A stretch of 64,000 nt of DNA. It comes from an uncultured Bacteroidaceae bacterium (GTDB lineage: Bacteria > Bacteroidota > Bacteroidia > Bacteroidales > Bacteroidaceae). Made by a program: the position numbers and the translations under genes. Of the stretch, positions 35,024 to 42,252 are shown piece by piece. Under the pieces are notes generated by a model, which had not been told where the DNA came from, did not search any database, and saw only the letters and a list, made by a program, of their open reading frames with translations. The stretch lies in NCBI GenBank assembly GCA_905234735.1, contig CAJOJA010000020.1, forward strand, positions 1-64,000. The letters run 5' to 3'. Numbering within the stretch: position 1 is the stretch's first letter; each line of letters begins with the position of its first letter.

Positions 35024-36904
35024 TTATGGGTTAAGCGGTTGTGTAGTTTCGCGTAGCCACTCGCGGTCTTCCTCGTCGAGCAGGGGCGCGAGTTCGTTGT
35101 AGACGTGGCGGTGGTATTGGTTGAGCCACTGGATTTCGTCGTCGAGCATCATGTCCATGCGGATAGGTGTGGTGTCAATGGGGCAGAGGGTGAGGGGCTC
35201 GAACTGCAGGAACTCTCCGAACTCACCGTCGCAATAGTGGGTAATGAGTTGGGTGTTCTCCGTTCGGCAGCCGTGCTTGCCTGCCTTGTAGATGCCCGGC
35301 TCGTTGGTCACCGTCATGCCGGCCACCAGTGGGGCGGGCATGTAGTTCATGCGTATCTGATGAGGCCCTTCGTGGACGTTGAGATACGAACCCACACCGT
35401 GTCCCGTGCCGTGCAGAAAGTTCAGTCCGTGTTGCCACATGGCGTAGCGGGCCAATACATCGAGTTGCGTGCCGCTGCTGCCGCTGGGGAACTTGGCCAT
35501 AGCCAACCGGATGTGGCCCTTCAGCACCAGTGTGTAGTCGGTACGCTCCTCCTCGGTGAGGGGTCCAAGGGCGATGGTACGGGTGATGTCCGTCGTGCCG
35601 TCTTGGTACTGTGCACCGCTGTCGAGCAGGAGCAGTCCATGAGGTTCCAGCGGGATGTCTGTGTCTGGTGTGGCTTCGTAATGCACTATGGCACCGTGGG
35701 CTCCGTATCCGGCAATGGTGTCGAACGAAATGTCGCGATAGAGCGGTTGCTCGGCACGCAGGGCGGTCAGTTTCTGGTCGATGCTGATTTCCGTCTGTCC
35801 ACCTGCCTCTACGGCGGGTTTGAGCCACCGCAGGAACCGGACCAGCGCCACACCGTCCTTGCGCATGGCGCTGCGGTAGCCACGAATCTCTGCCTCGTTT
35901 TTGATTGTCTTCATACGGGCAATGGGACATTCGCCCACGACGATGGGCGACACCACTGGCGTCTGGTTGGCGATGGCGATATTGACCGTGTTGGCATAGA
36001 AGTCGTCGGGGAATGTTGGACGGTGGTCTATAGTTTCAATGAGGCTCAACATCTCAAATATGGCATTGTTCATCGTGTCGGGGTCGACGAGAAAACGGAG
36101 ACCTCGCAGTTCGCGGCTCTGCCGTAGTGTTTGGACTATAGCACCGTAAGGTGCCGTGCGAACTTGCAGGTCAGCCAGATAACTGGCAACCTCGGGTGTT
36201 ATCTTGTCTGGGTTGGTGAACAGGACGGCCTCGTCGGGCAGTAGCAGCAGGTAGGCCACGAAGACCGGCGTGCAGTGTACGTCGCTGCCACGGAGGTTGA
36301 GCGCCCAGGCTATTTCGTCCAGTTGGGTGATGATGGTGGCATTGGCTCTTTGGGTACGCACCGCCTCGCGTATGCGCTGCAGTTTGCTTTGTGCCGTCTC
36401 GCCAGCGTACTCCAGCGGCTGAATCTCGATGGGCCGGTCGGGTAGGGCGGGGCGGTCGGTCCACAGCGTCGAGGTTGGCTCCAGGTCGGTGCGGAGCATC
36501 ATGTCCGCCGCGGCAGCTGCGTTCTGCAGACTCTCAGCATAGCTCTCCGCTACACACCATCCGTCGATGCCCACCATCAGCGTTTCTCCCTCGCTTCGTT
36601 CTTGGCCAATCCACTCCATCAAATCCTCGGCCGTTGCCACGTTCCTGCGGCAGCGGACTACTTCGAAGGGTGTGCCCGCCAGTTGCTCTTCGGCAGCCAG
36701 CCAGTAGCGGCTGTCGGTCCATAGGGCGGCGCGGGTGAGGGTGACTACTGCCGTTCCGGCCGAACCGTTGAAGCCCGATATCCATTCGCGGGCCTTCCAG
36801 TAGTCGGGTACGTATTCGCCGTTATGCGGGTCGGTGCTGGGGAATATGAATGCGCTGAGCTTGTGCTCGCGAAGCCATTGGCGCAGGGGGGTAAGGTCTT
36901 TCAT
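35024..36904 (-). CDS. Aminopeptidase P family protein (Xaa-Pro aminopeptidase, M24)
   Basis: 626 residues. Two N-terminal creatinase-type domains (SAFIFPSTDPHNGEYVPDYW; GFNGSAGTAVV; WTDSRYWLAAEEQL) precede the M24 pita-bread catalytic domain with the dimetal residues in LLLDSGAQYQDGTTDITRT, GTGHGVGSYLNVHEGPH and NEPGIYKAGKHGCRTEN. It removes N-terminal residues followed by proline in the cytoplasm. The ATG at 36904 was chosen because it opens with the conserved MKDLTPLRQWL and the 25 extra codons upstream lie in a linker. It stands 26 bp after the fRMsr gene. Confidence 0.93.
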   Translation of the reverse strand: MKDLTPLRQWLREHKLSAFIFPSTDPHNGEYVPDYWKAREWISGFNGSAGTAVVTLTRAALWTDSRYWLAAEEQLAGTPFEVVRCRRNVATAEDLMEWIGQERSEGETLMVGIDGWCVAESYAESLQNAAAAADMMLRTDLEPTSTLWTDRPALPDRPIEIQPLEYAGETAQSKLQRIREAVRTQRANATIITQLDEIAWALNLRGSDVHCTPVFVAYLLLLPDEAVLFTNPDKITPEVASYLADLQVRTAPYGAIVQTLRQSRELRGLRFLVDPDTMNNAIFEMLSLIETIDHRPTFPDDFYANTVNIAIANQTPVVSPIVVGECPIARMKTIKNEAEIRGYRSAMRKDGVALVRFLRWLKPAVEAGGQTEISIDQKLTALRAEQPLYRDISFDTIAGYGAHGAIVHYEATPDTDIPLEPHGLLLLDSGAQYQDGTTDITRTIALGPLTEEERTDYTLVLKGHIRLAMAKFPSGSSGTQLDVLARYAMWQHGLNFLHGTGHGVGSYLNVHEGPHQIRMNYMPAPLVAGMTVTNEPGIYKAGKHGCRTENTQLITHYCDGEFGEFLQFEPLTLCPIDTTPIRMDMMLDDEIQWLNQYHRHVYNELAPLLDEEDREWLRETTQPLNP

Positions 36905-36930
36905 GGGCTTAATGGAATTTATCGGTTTCC

Positions 36931-37419
36931 CTAAGAATTCCTTAGGTTTCCTAATATTTTTACTATCTTTTCCAACCATTCCTGGTCCGTTTTGTCAAAC
37001 GCGCCCAGTTCTGCGCTGTCGATGTCGAGGACGGCGATGACGCGTCCTTGGGTGTCATGTACGGGGACGACAATCTCGCTTCTGGAGGCCGATGAGCAGG
37101 CGATGTGGCCGGGGAACTTATCCACGTCGGGGACAACCTGTGTCTCGTCCCTGTCCCATGCTGTTCCACACACGCCGCGTCCCCGTCGAATGCGGGTGCA
37201 GGCCAACGGCCCCTGGAAAGGTCCCAGCACCAGTTCGTCGCCGATGACGCGATAGAATCCCGTCCACCACCAGCGGAAGGTCTCGTGGAGCATGGCGACC
37301 ATGTTGGCCATACGGGCAATGGGGTCGGGTTCGTCCTCGAGTACGCTTTCGATTTGTGGCAACAGTGCGGCATACTTTTCTGCCCGGGTGCCCTCGATGA
37401 TTGCTAAGTGTTCTGCCAT
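36931..37419 (-). CDS. Free methionine-(R)-sulfoxide reductase (GAF domain, fRMsr)
   Basis: 162 residues, single GAF domain. All three cysteines of fRMsr enzymes are present: C74 (GPLACTRI), C84 (RGVCGTAW) and C108 (GHIACSSASRSE), with VVPDVDKFPG and LDIDSAELGAFD. The enzyme reduces free methionine-R-sulfoxide using thioredoxin. With msrA at 1.5 kb the cell covers peptide S- and free R-forms; msrB is not in the window. First gene of the fRMsr-pepP-carbonic anhydrase group; divergent from mdh. Confidence 0.92.
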   Translation of the reverse strand: MAEHLAIIEGTRAEKYAALLPQIESVLEDEPDPIARMANMVAMLHETFRWWWTGFYRVIGDELVLGPFQGPLACTRIRRGRGVCGTAWDRDETQVVPDVDKFPGHIACSSASRSEIVVPVHDTQGRVIAVLDIDSAELGAFDKTDQEWLEKIVKILGNLRNS

Positions 37420-37483
37420 ATAGGGTTGTCAATTTTCCACAAAGGTAGTAAATAATGCACAATTTACAATGCACTATGCACAA

Positions 37484-37531
37484 TTATTTCGTATTTCGTA
37501 ATTCGTATTTCATATTTATTTCGTATCTTTG
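37484..37531 (+). promoter_or_regulatory. mdh promoter region with short tandem repeat
   Basis: TATCTTTG at 37524-37531 is the -7 box, ~55 nt before the mdh ATG. The 40 bases upstream are a degenerate run of TATTTCG/TAATTCG units, and the leader has ATTAAATCATT repeated three times. The -33 box is not clear. Confidence 0.55.
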
Positions 37532-37586
37532 TGCGTACATTACTTAAAAAACACATTAAACCATTAAATCATTAAATCATTCAATC

Positions 37587-38573
37587 ATGAAATTTCTGAC
37601 TGACGAAAAGCTTGTGATTGTTGGTGCCGGCGGCATGATTGGCTCCAACATGGTACAGAGTGTGCTGATGCTGGGTCTGACTCCCAACATTTGCCTTTAT
37701 GACATCTATGAACCCGGTGTTCATGGTGTATACGACGAGATGTGTCATTGCGCCTTCCCTGGTGCAAACCTCTCTTATACGGTGGATGCCGCTGAGGCTT
37801 TCACGGGTGCCAAGTATATCATCTCCTCTGGTGGCGCTCCCCGTAAGGAGGGCATGACCCGCGAGGACCTGCTGAAGGGCAACTGCCAGATTGCAGCCGA
37901 CTTCGGTGAGAATATCAAGAAATACTGCCCCGACGTGAAGCACGTAGTGGTTATCTTCAACCCCGCCGACGTTACGGCACTGACCGCTCTGATCCACTCT
38001 GGTCTGAAGCCCAACCAGCTGACCTCTCTGGCCGCTCTCGACAGCACCCGTCTGCAGCAGCAGCTGGCACAGGAGTTCGGTGTTCAGCAGGACAAGGTGA
38101 CCAAGGCATACACCTATGGTGGCCACGGCGAGCAGATGGCCGTATTCGCCAGCAAGGCACTCATCGACGGCAAGCCTCTCGCTGAACTGCCCCTGTCGGC
38201 AGAGCGTTGGGCCGAGATTAAGCACATGACCACACAGGGTGGCAGCAACATCATCAAGCTGCGTGGCCGCTCTTCGTTCCAGAGCCCCGCTTATCAGGCT
38301 GTCAAGATGATCGAGGGCGCCATGGGTGGCGAACCCTTCACCTGGCCTGCTGGTTGCTATGTCAACGCCTTCGGCTTCAAGAACGTGATGATGGCTATGC
38401 CCAGCGTTATCGACAAGGACGGTGTTCACTTCACTGCTCCCGAGGGAACTGCCGAGGAAATGGCTGCCCTCCAGGCCAGCTACGAGCACCTGCAGAAGAT
38501 GCGCGACGAAATCATCGGCCTGGGCATCATTCCTGCCGTTGAGGACTGGGGCAAGGACAATCCCAACCTGTAA
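37587..38573 (+). CDS. mdh: Malate dehydrogenase
   Basis: 328 residues. N-terminal Rossmann fold (VIVGAGGMIGSNMVQSV), substrate loop region (GGAPRKEGMTREDLL), NPADVTALT and the catalytic His in TYGGHGEQMAVFASK. The family is the Bacteroidetes malate dehydrogenase that interconverts malate and oxaloacetate with NAD, feeding fumarate reduction and succinate production in these anaerobes. Followed by a strong terminator, so it is a single-gene unit. Confidence 0.95.
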   Translation: MKFLTDEKLVIVGAGGMIGSNMVQSVLMLGLTPNICLYDIYEPGVHGVYDEMCHCAFPGANLSYTVDAAEAFTGAKYIISSGGAPRKEGMTREDLLKGNCQIAADFGENIKKYCPDVKHVVVIFNPADVTALTALIHSGLKPNQLTSLAALDSTRLQQQLAQEFGVQQDKVTKAYTYGGHGEQMAVFASKALIDGKPLAELPLSAERWAEIKHMTTQGGSNIIKLRGRSSFQSPAYQAVKMIEGAMGGEPFTWPAGCYVNAFGFKNVMMAMPSVIDKDGVHFTAPEGTAEEMAALQASYEHLQKMRDEIIGLGIIPAVEDWGKDNPNL

Positions 38574-38603
38574 CCTTTACTAACTAAATTCAATACTCAT
38601 GGA

Positions 38604-38641
38604 GCCGCAGTGGGGAATGCCCCGCTGCGGCCCTTTTTTTT
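38604..38641 (+). terminator. mdh terminator
   Basis: GCCGCAGTGGGG (38604-38615) pairs with CCCCGCTGCGGC (38620-38631) with one G-T type pair, loop AATG, followed by eight T (38634-38641). A textbook intrinsic terminator. Confidence 0.9.
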
Positions 38642-38642
38642 G

Positions 38643-38760
38643 TCCCTACGACGTCGAGCCTCCGACGATACGTCGACCAAGCTCCGACGACGCGTCGTCG
38701 AGCCTCCGTCCATACGTCGTCGGAGCCTCGGTCCATCAACGCATGTGCGTATACGCGTGA
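38643..38760. repeat. ~22-bp tandem CGTCG-rich units followed by an alternating purine/pyrimidine tract
   Basis: From 38652 to ~38735 four degenerate units of about 22 bp follow each other (for example TCGTCGAGCCTCCGTCCATA at 38695-38714). Then 38739-38759 is a 21-nt strictly alternating purine/pyrimidine run (ACGCATGTGCGTATACGCGT + G), of the type that can form Z-DNA, and ATACCATATATT follows. The same arrangement in inverse orientation is found at 61971-62060, where one 22-bp unit matches 20 of 22 positions. Confidence 0.65.
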
Positions 38761-38803
38761 TACCATATATTAATATTGACGTTTTAGAAAATTTCCATAC
38801 AGA

Positions 38804-38835
38804 TTTGGATAATTGCCCACTAATTCGTAACTTTG
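38804..38835 (+). promoter_or_regulatory. Promoter for the structured leader and PEGA gene
   Basis: TTTG at 38804-38807 and TAACTTTG at 38828-38835, exactly 20 bp apart. Transcription would begin about 38840, giving an untranslated leader of about 260 nt. Confidence 0.75.
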
Positions 38836-38837
38836 TA

Positions 38838-39098
38838 GCGTGCATTCCGAAAAGGGTGCACGCAAACATATTTTATTTGCTCAGTCGCCAGTCGAATCAC
38901 CACCTCGAAAAGGCTTAACGGGCAAAAATACAAGCACCGTTGGAGTATGCACTTCTAAGTGCAGACTTCTCATAGGTGTTTGGGGCTTGTGGTGAGCCTG
39001 ACTGGCGTATGGCGAATGTCTGCACTTTTCTTTTGCCCGAAAGTCTGCGCTCCCGTTTGCCTGCGACCAGCAAATCAGCACACCGGATGCAAACAAAA
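38838..39098 (+). ncRNA. Long structured 5' leader with mutually exclusive helices
   Basis: Visible complementarities: GCGTGCA 38838-38844 with TGCACGC 38857-38863; outer stem ATTTGCT..GTCGC 38875-38888 with GCGAC.AGCAAAT 39063-39075; stem A GCCAGTC 38887-38893 with GACTGGC 39000-39006 and CACCAC 38898-38903 with GTGGTG 38989-38994; hairpin TGCACTT 38948-38954 with AAGTGCA 38957-38963. The alternative pairings are stem B CGGGCAAAA 38919-38927 with TTTTGCCCG 39031-39039 and stem C AAGTGCAGAC 38957-38966 with GTCTGCACTT 39018-39027. A plus the small hairpin excludes B plus C. No known riboswitch class is recognised. The alternative is a decayed mobile element with inverted arms. Confidence 0.5.
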
Positions 39099-40817
39099 AT
39101 GAGCAAAGATATGAAACAGAAACTACTCCTTCTCCTGCTCCCCTTGCTGCTGGGAGTCTCTGTTGCTAATGCGCAGCAAAAGCCGAAGTTCTCCATCGTA
39201 AGTCTGGAACAGGACAAGTTCGACGGCACGGCCAAAAACAAACAGTACGAAAAAGTTGATGGCAACGGCGCGCGCTATGCCATCATCAAGGTCACGTCTG
39301 CAACTCCCGATGACGACCTGCGTGCCTATCGTTTCAATTTCGGCAACCTGAACAGCCTCGTAGAGGAGCACGACGGCGAGCTGTGGGTCTATGTGCAACG
39401 CAACGCCAAGATGGTCACCATCACCCGTGAGGGATATAGCCCGATTAATAAATATGACCTAAACCTGACGATAGAAGCCGGCGAAACCTACAACATGCGA
39501 CTGTCCTCCGCAGGGAAAGTGGTGAATTACCAAATGGTGATGTTCAGCCTCAAACCTACGACGGCCAATGCCATCATCATGGTGAAAGGCAATCAGCAGG
39601 GAGCGAAGGAGGAATTGTTCGGCACCACGGACGATTCGGGCATGACGGCCAAAAGCCTGGAATACGGCACCTATACTTACCGAGTGATAGCCGACAACTA
39701 CCATCTCACGGAAGGTCGCCTCATTCTGGATGACAAGACAAAGACCCACATCGAGGATGTTCTGCTAAAATCCAATCATGCCGAAATCATCCTTAGCGTG
39801 GATGCTGATGCCGACATCTATATCAATAAGGAAAAGAGAGGTACGAGAGAATGGAAGGGTATATTGAAGGCTGGAACCTACGAAATCACATGTAGGCAGG
39901 AGGGCCACCAACCCAGCACACGCTTCATCACAGTAGAGGAAAACACGAACCAGACTGTTGCCCTCACCCCACCGACACCCATCACAGGCGAACTCTCCAT
40001 AACTTCCCGTCCCCTGGGAGCCGCTATCTCTATAGATGGACAAGAATATGGTCAGACGCCACGCATCATCAACGACCTGCTCATCGGACAGCACACTGTC
40101 ACCCTCACCAAAGACAACTACAATGCCGAGACGCAATCCTTCGAGGTGAAGGAAGGGGAAATGACGGAAATCAAAGCGGTGCTGACCCAAATGGGGGATG
40201 TCGCCACCCAACCTCAGAAAGCGGAAAACACCAATATGAAAATAGAGGTCAGTACACCTCCCTTGACAAAGACTAATAAAAACTACAACCGCATAATCTT
40301 TGGTTATGCCTCTACCCTCGAAAAATTTGATTTTGATCAACTCAATAGCGACCCGAATATACTGCACGGTTTCGACGTGGGTTGGACGGTAGGCTTCAAT
40401 GTCACCAAGAGAATGCGACTGCCTCTCTACTTGGAGACGGGCCTTCACATGGCTTTCTGTGGTTTTGGCAATGTTAATTATTTGAGGCTCCATTTTACGG
40501 TGCCGATAAGTGTTACCTACCGCTATACCATCGGCCACAGCAAAGTGTGCGTGGCTCCCTATCTAGGCATCCACTTCAAGGTAAATGCCTTGACGCAGAC
40601 GATCTCTTATTACGATGGTATAAGGGACGACGGCCACATCAAGCATTTCCAGATGGGTATGCAGGTGGGTGTGAACTTCGACATCAAACATTTTAATGTC
40701 GGTTTTGGTTGGGACAATGACTTCTCTTCCCTCTATGATAACGGTAATTACGCTAGATACGACATCAAAACAATTAAGACCTCTGGTGTCCGTATAAACA
40801 TCGGTGTAGTATGGTGA
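39099..40817 (+). CDS. PEGA-domain outer-membrane protein
   Basis: 572 residues. Signal peptide ~1-24 (LLLLPLLLGVSVANAQ), an N-terminal beta domain (~25-215), two PEGA repeats (~227-292 with DADIYINKEKRGTREW; ~296-365 with SRPLGAAISIDGQEYGQTPR), and a C-terminal barrel-like region from ~397 (RIIFGYASTLEKF ... FGWDNDF) ending RINIGVVW. PEGA domains are surface-protein beta repeats often tied to the envelope. The ATG at 39099 and another at 39111 both keep the signal peptide; 39099 is preferred by order only. The extended leader upstream suggests regulated expression. It may work with the LPP20-like protein at 42253. Confidence 0.72.
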   Translation: MSKDMKQKLLLLLLPLLLGVSVANAQQKPKFSIVSLEQDKFDGTAKNKQYEKVDGNGARYAIIKVTSATPDDDLRAYRFNFGNLNSLVEEHDGELWVYVQRNAKMVTITREGYSPINKYDLNLTIEAGETYNMRLSSAGKVVNYQMVMFSLKPTTANAIIMVKGNQQGAKEELFGTTDDSGMTAKSLEYGTYTYRVIADNYHLTEGRLILDDKTKTHIEDVLLKSNHAEIILSVDADADIYINKEKRGTREWKGILKAGTYEITCRQEGHQPSTRFITVEENTNQTVALTPPTPITGELSITSRPLGAAISIDGQEYGQTPRIINDLLIGQHTVTLTKDNYNAETQSFEVKEGEMTEIKAVLTQMGDVATQPQKAENTNMKIEVSTPPLTKTNKNYNRIIFGYASTLEKFDFDQLNSDPNILHGFDVGWTVGFNVTKRMRLPLYLETGLHMAFCGFGNVNYLRLHFTVPISVTYRYTIGHSKVCVAPYLGIHFKVNALTQTISYYDGIRDDGHIKHFQMGMQVGVNFDIKHFNVGFGWDNDFSSLYDNGNYARYDIKTIKTSGVRINIGVVW

Positions 40818-40955
40818 TTCTCCCCTTCTTGGGCATAATGGGAACAACTCCAACGCTTCCCTGCATGGCTGGCTGAAAGAGTGTCGCATGGACATAGGGG
40901 TATTCTGTCGGGTCGTTGCAGCCAACGCTGCGACAACGGAATTCCCTGCGTTGTC

Positions 40956-41301
40956 CTACACCTCAAACCCCAACTCGCGGGCGTATTGTTTGATGACGTT
41001 AAGTTTTACAGACGATGCGTCCGCTTTGTCGTAAATCGTGAGAAGGGCAATGCGACCTTCGTTCTCTGCAACGATGGCGTTGGCTGTGATGACGCGGGCA
41101 CTGCCTGACTTGCCGCGCCCTTTCGATGATATGGCCATCCGTATCTTGCGAATACCCGGAGACAGTTCCACGCCTTGGAAGGGGTCTTCTTTGCAGACTT
41201 TCCAGAAAGTCGGCACAGTCGTCAGCCATACTGCGATAGCGCTTGGCCAGTCGCTTGATGGAGACGTCAAAATCGGGATGCCTAAAGATTGCGTAACTCA
41301 T
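40956..41301 (-). pseudogene. Frameshifted RelE/ParE-type toxin
   Basis: The start (MSYAIFRHPDFDVSIKRLAK) and the first ~36 residues are in one frame; from KEDPFQGVELSPGIRKIRMA onward the rest is in the next frame to a TAG at 40956. Removing one C in CTGCAAAGAAGACCCC (near 41190) would restore ESLKEDPFQGVELSPG, the normal sequence of this RelE-superfamily toxin group (mRNA interferases at the ribosome). The toxin is therefore inactive unless the base is a sequencing error. It overlaps its antitoxin by 20 bp, the usual TA layout. Confidence 0.72.
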
Positions 41302-41502
41302 CGAGCAATTCTTCTGCAGGTCTAAACTTACCAGTATCGTTCCCGTCCAGATAGTCTTTCCAGTCTTTCATGGCAAGGCAGACTTCGGCAGTAACATTTC
41401 GCTTAGGTTCCTCCTTCTCCTCTGCGATGGGAATCAAACGGAAACGGCCCATGCGCGATGTCAATGATTGTCCCGGAATTTTCTTGCACTAACGATTGTC
41501 AT
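41282..41502 (-). pseudogene. Internally deleted YefM/Phd-type antitoxin
   Basis: The ATG at 41502 begins MTIVSARKFRDN, the standard start of a Phd/YefM antitoxin, but TGA follows one codon later. The rest (LTSRMGRFRLIPIAEEKEEP ... FRPAEELLDELRNL) appears in another frame to 41282. About 15 codons (the QSKYL...VVL part) are missing at the junction. Phd/YefM proteins bind the toxin and repress their own promoter. With the toxin also broken, the pair looks like a dead TA locus. Confidence 0.7.
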
Positions 41503-41554
41503 AGGTCTGAAATGTTGAATTACGAGGCAAAGATAGCGAAAATAATTGAATAAT

Positions 41555-41585
41555 TTTGTTTTTCTATTGATTTTCTCTAACTTTG
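41555..41585 (+). promoter_or_regulatory. Promoter of the DUF4160/DUF2442 pair
   Basis: TTTG 41555-41558 and TAACTTTG 41578-41585 with 19 bp between; 23 nt to the ATG at 41608. Confidence 0.75.
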
Positions 41586-41607
41586 CATCAAAGAAAACAC
41601 TGCCTCT

Positions 41608-41913
41608 ATGCCTGATATATACAGATACTTTGGATTCATATTCTTTTTCCATTCCAATGAACACGACCCCATACATGTTCATGCACAACACGACCATAAG
41701 GAATCGGTGTTCGACATAATTATGGAGGATGGAAAAGTCAAGGATGTCGTAACACGAGAAAAGAAGGGAGTCCCTCCTTTATCTTCAAAAGACCAGCGGG
41801 TGGCTGAACAATTTGTTAAAGAATATGCCGACAACATAATAGATAAGTGGACCAACTACTTCATCAAGAAGAAAAGAGTAGTATGCACGACTATTAAAAA
41901 GAGACTGAAATGA
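41608..41913 (+). CDS. DUF4160 protein (putative toxin-antitoxin partner)
   Basis: 101 residues with the DUF4160 opening MPDIYRYFGFIFFFHSNEHD followed by PIHVHAQHDHKE, then an unusual basic C-terminal extension (FIKKKRVVCTTIKKRLK). DUF4160 genes are very often followed by DUF2442, and the pair is commonly listed as a candidate toxin-antitoxin module, but the biochemical activity is not established. The TGA overlaps the next ATG as ATGA. Confidence 0.8.
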   Translation: MPDIYRYFGFIFFFHSNEHDPIHVHAQHDHKESVFDIIMEDGKVKDVVTREKKGVPPLSSKDQRVAEQFVKEYADNIIDKWTNYFIKKKRVVCTTIKKRLK

Positions 41914-42167
41914 AATATTTGCGAATTAAGAAGGCCGATTATGTTGGCAACCTCACTGTAATGCTAACATTTAATGATGGTGCTGTCGTGACCATCAATT
42001 TCGGTTCATGGATTATTAGTCATCCCCACCCTCAGCACAACCGCTATCTCAACGAAAAAGAATTTAAAAAATTCTATATTGACGATATGGGAAACATAGC
42101 ATGGGGCAGAAATCGGAATTTATATTTCCCTATCGACGAACTCCGCATTGGGAAATTGTCTTCGTGA
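41910..42167 (+). CDS. DUF2442 protein
   Basis: 85 residues: YLRIKKADYVGNLTVMLTFNDG, then a mid-region with SHPHPQHNRYLNEKEFKKF and the closing MGNIAWGRNRNLYFPIDELR typical of DUF2442. Translationally coupled to DUF4160 (4-bp overlap). Likely its cognate partner. Confidence 0.82.
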   Translation: MKYLRIKKADYVGNLTVMLTFNDGAVVTINFGSWIISHPHPQHNRYLNEKEFKKFYIDDMGNIAWGRNRNLYFPIDELRIGKLSS

Positions 42168-42193
42168 CGTTGCAATCAACAAATCGCGTCCAT

Positions 42194-42217
42194 GCCAGTC
42201 GAATCACCACCTCGAAA
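42194..42217 (+). repeat. 24-nt perfect copy of the 38887-38910 leader segment
   Basis: All 24 bases are identical to 38887-38910, the left arm of stem A of the structured leader; similarity continues loosely for ~10 bases. Here the right-arm partner (GTGGTG...GACTGGC) is absent, so it cannot form the same stem. It lies 36 bp before the ATG of the LPP20-like gene. Confidence 0.7.
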
Positions 42218-42252
42218 CGGGCTTCGGACAAGGAAACCTAACAGAACCAAAC

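Noticed and set aside
38643..38735. CRISPR array
   Set aside because: Units are adjoining and degenerate, without unique spacers, and no cas genes are near.
40914..40938. Hairpin after the PEGA gene as a terminator
   Set aside because: Only a short stem with a bulge and no T-run; noted but not strong enough to annotate.
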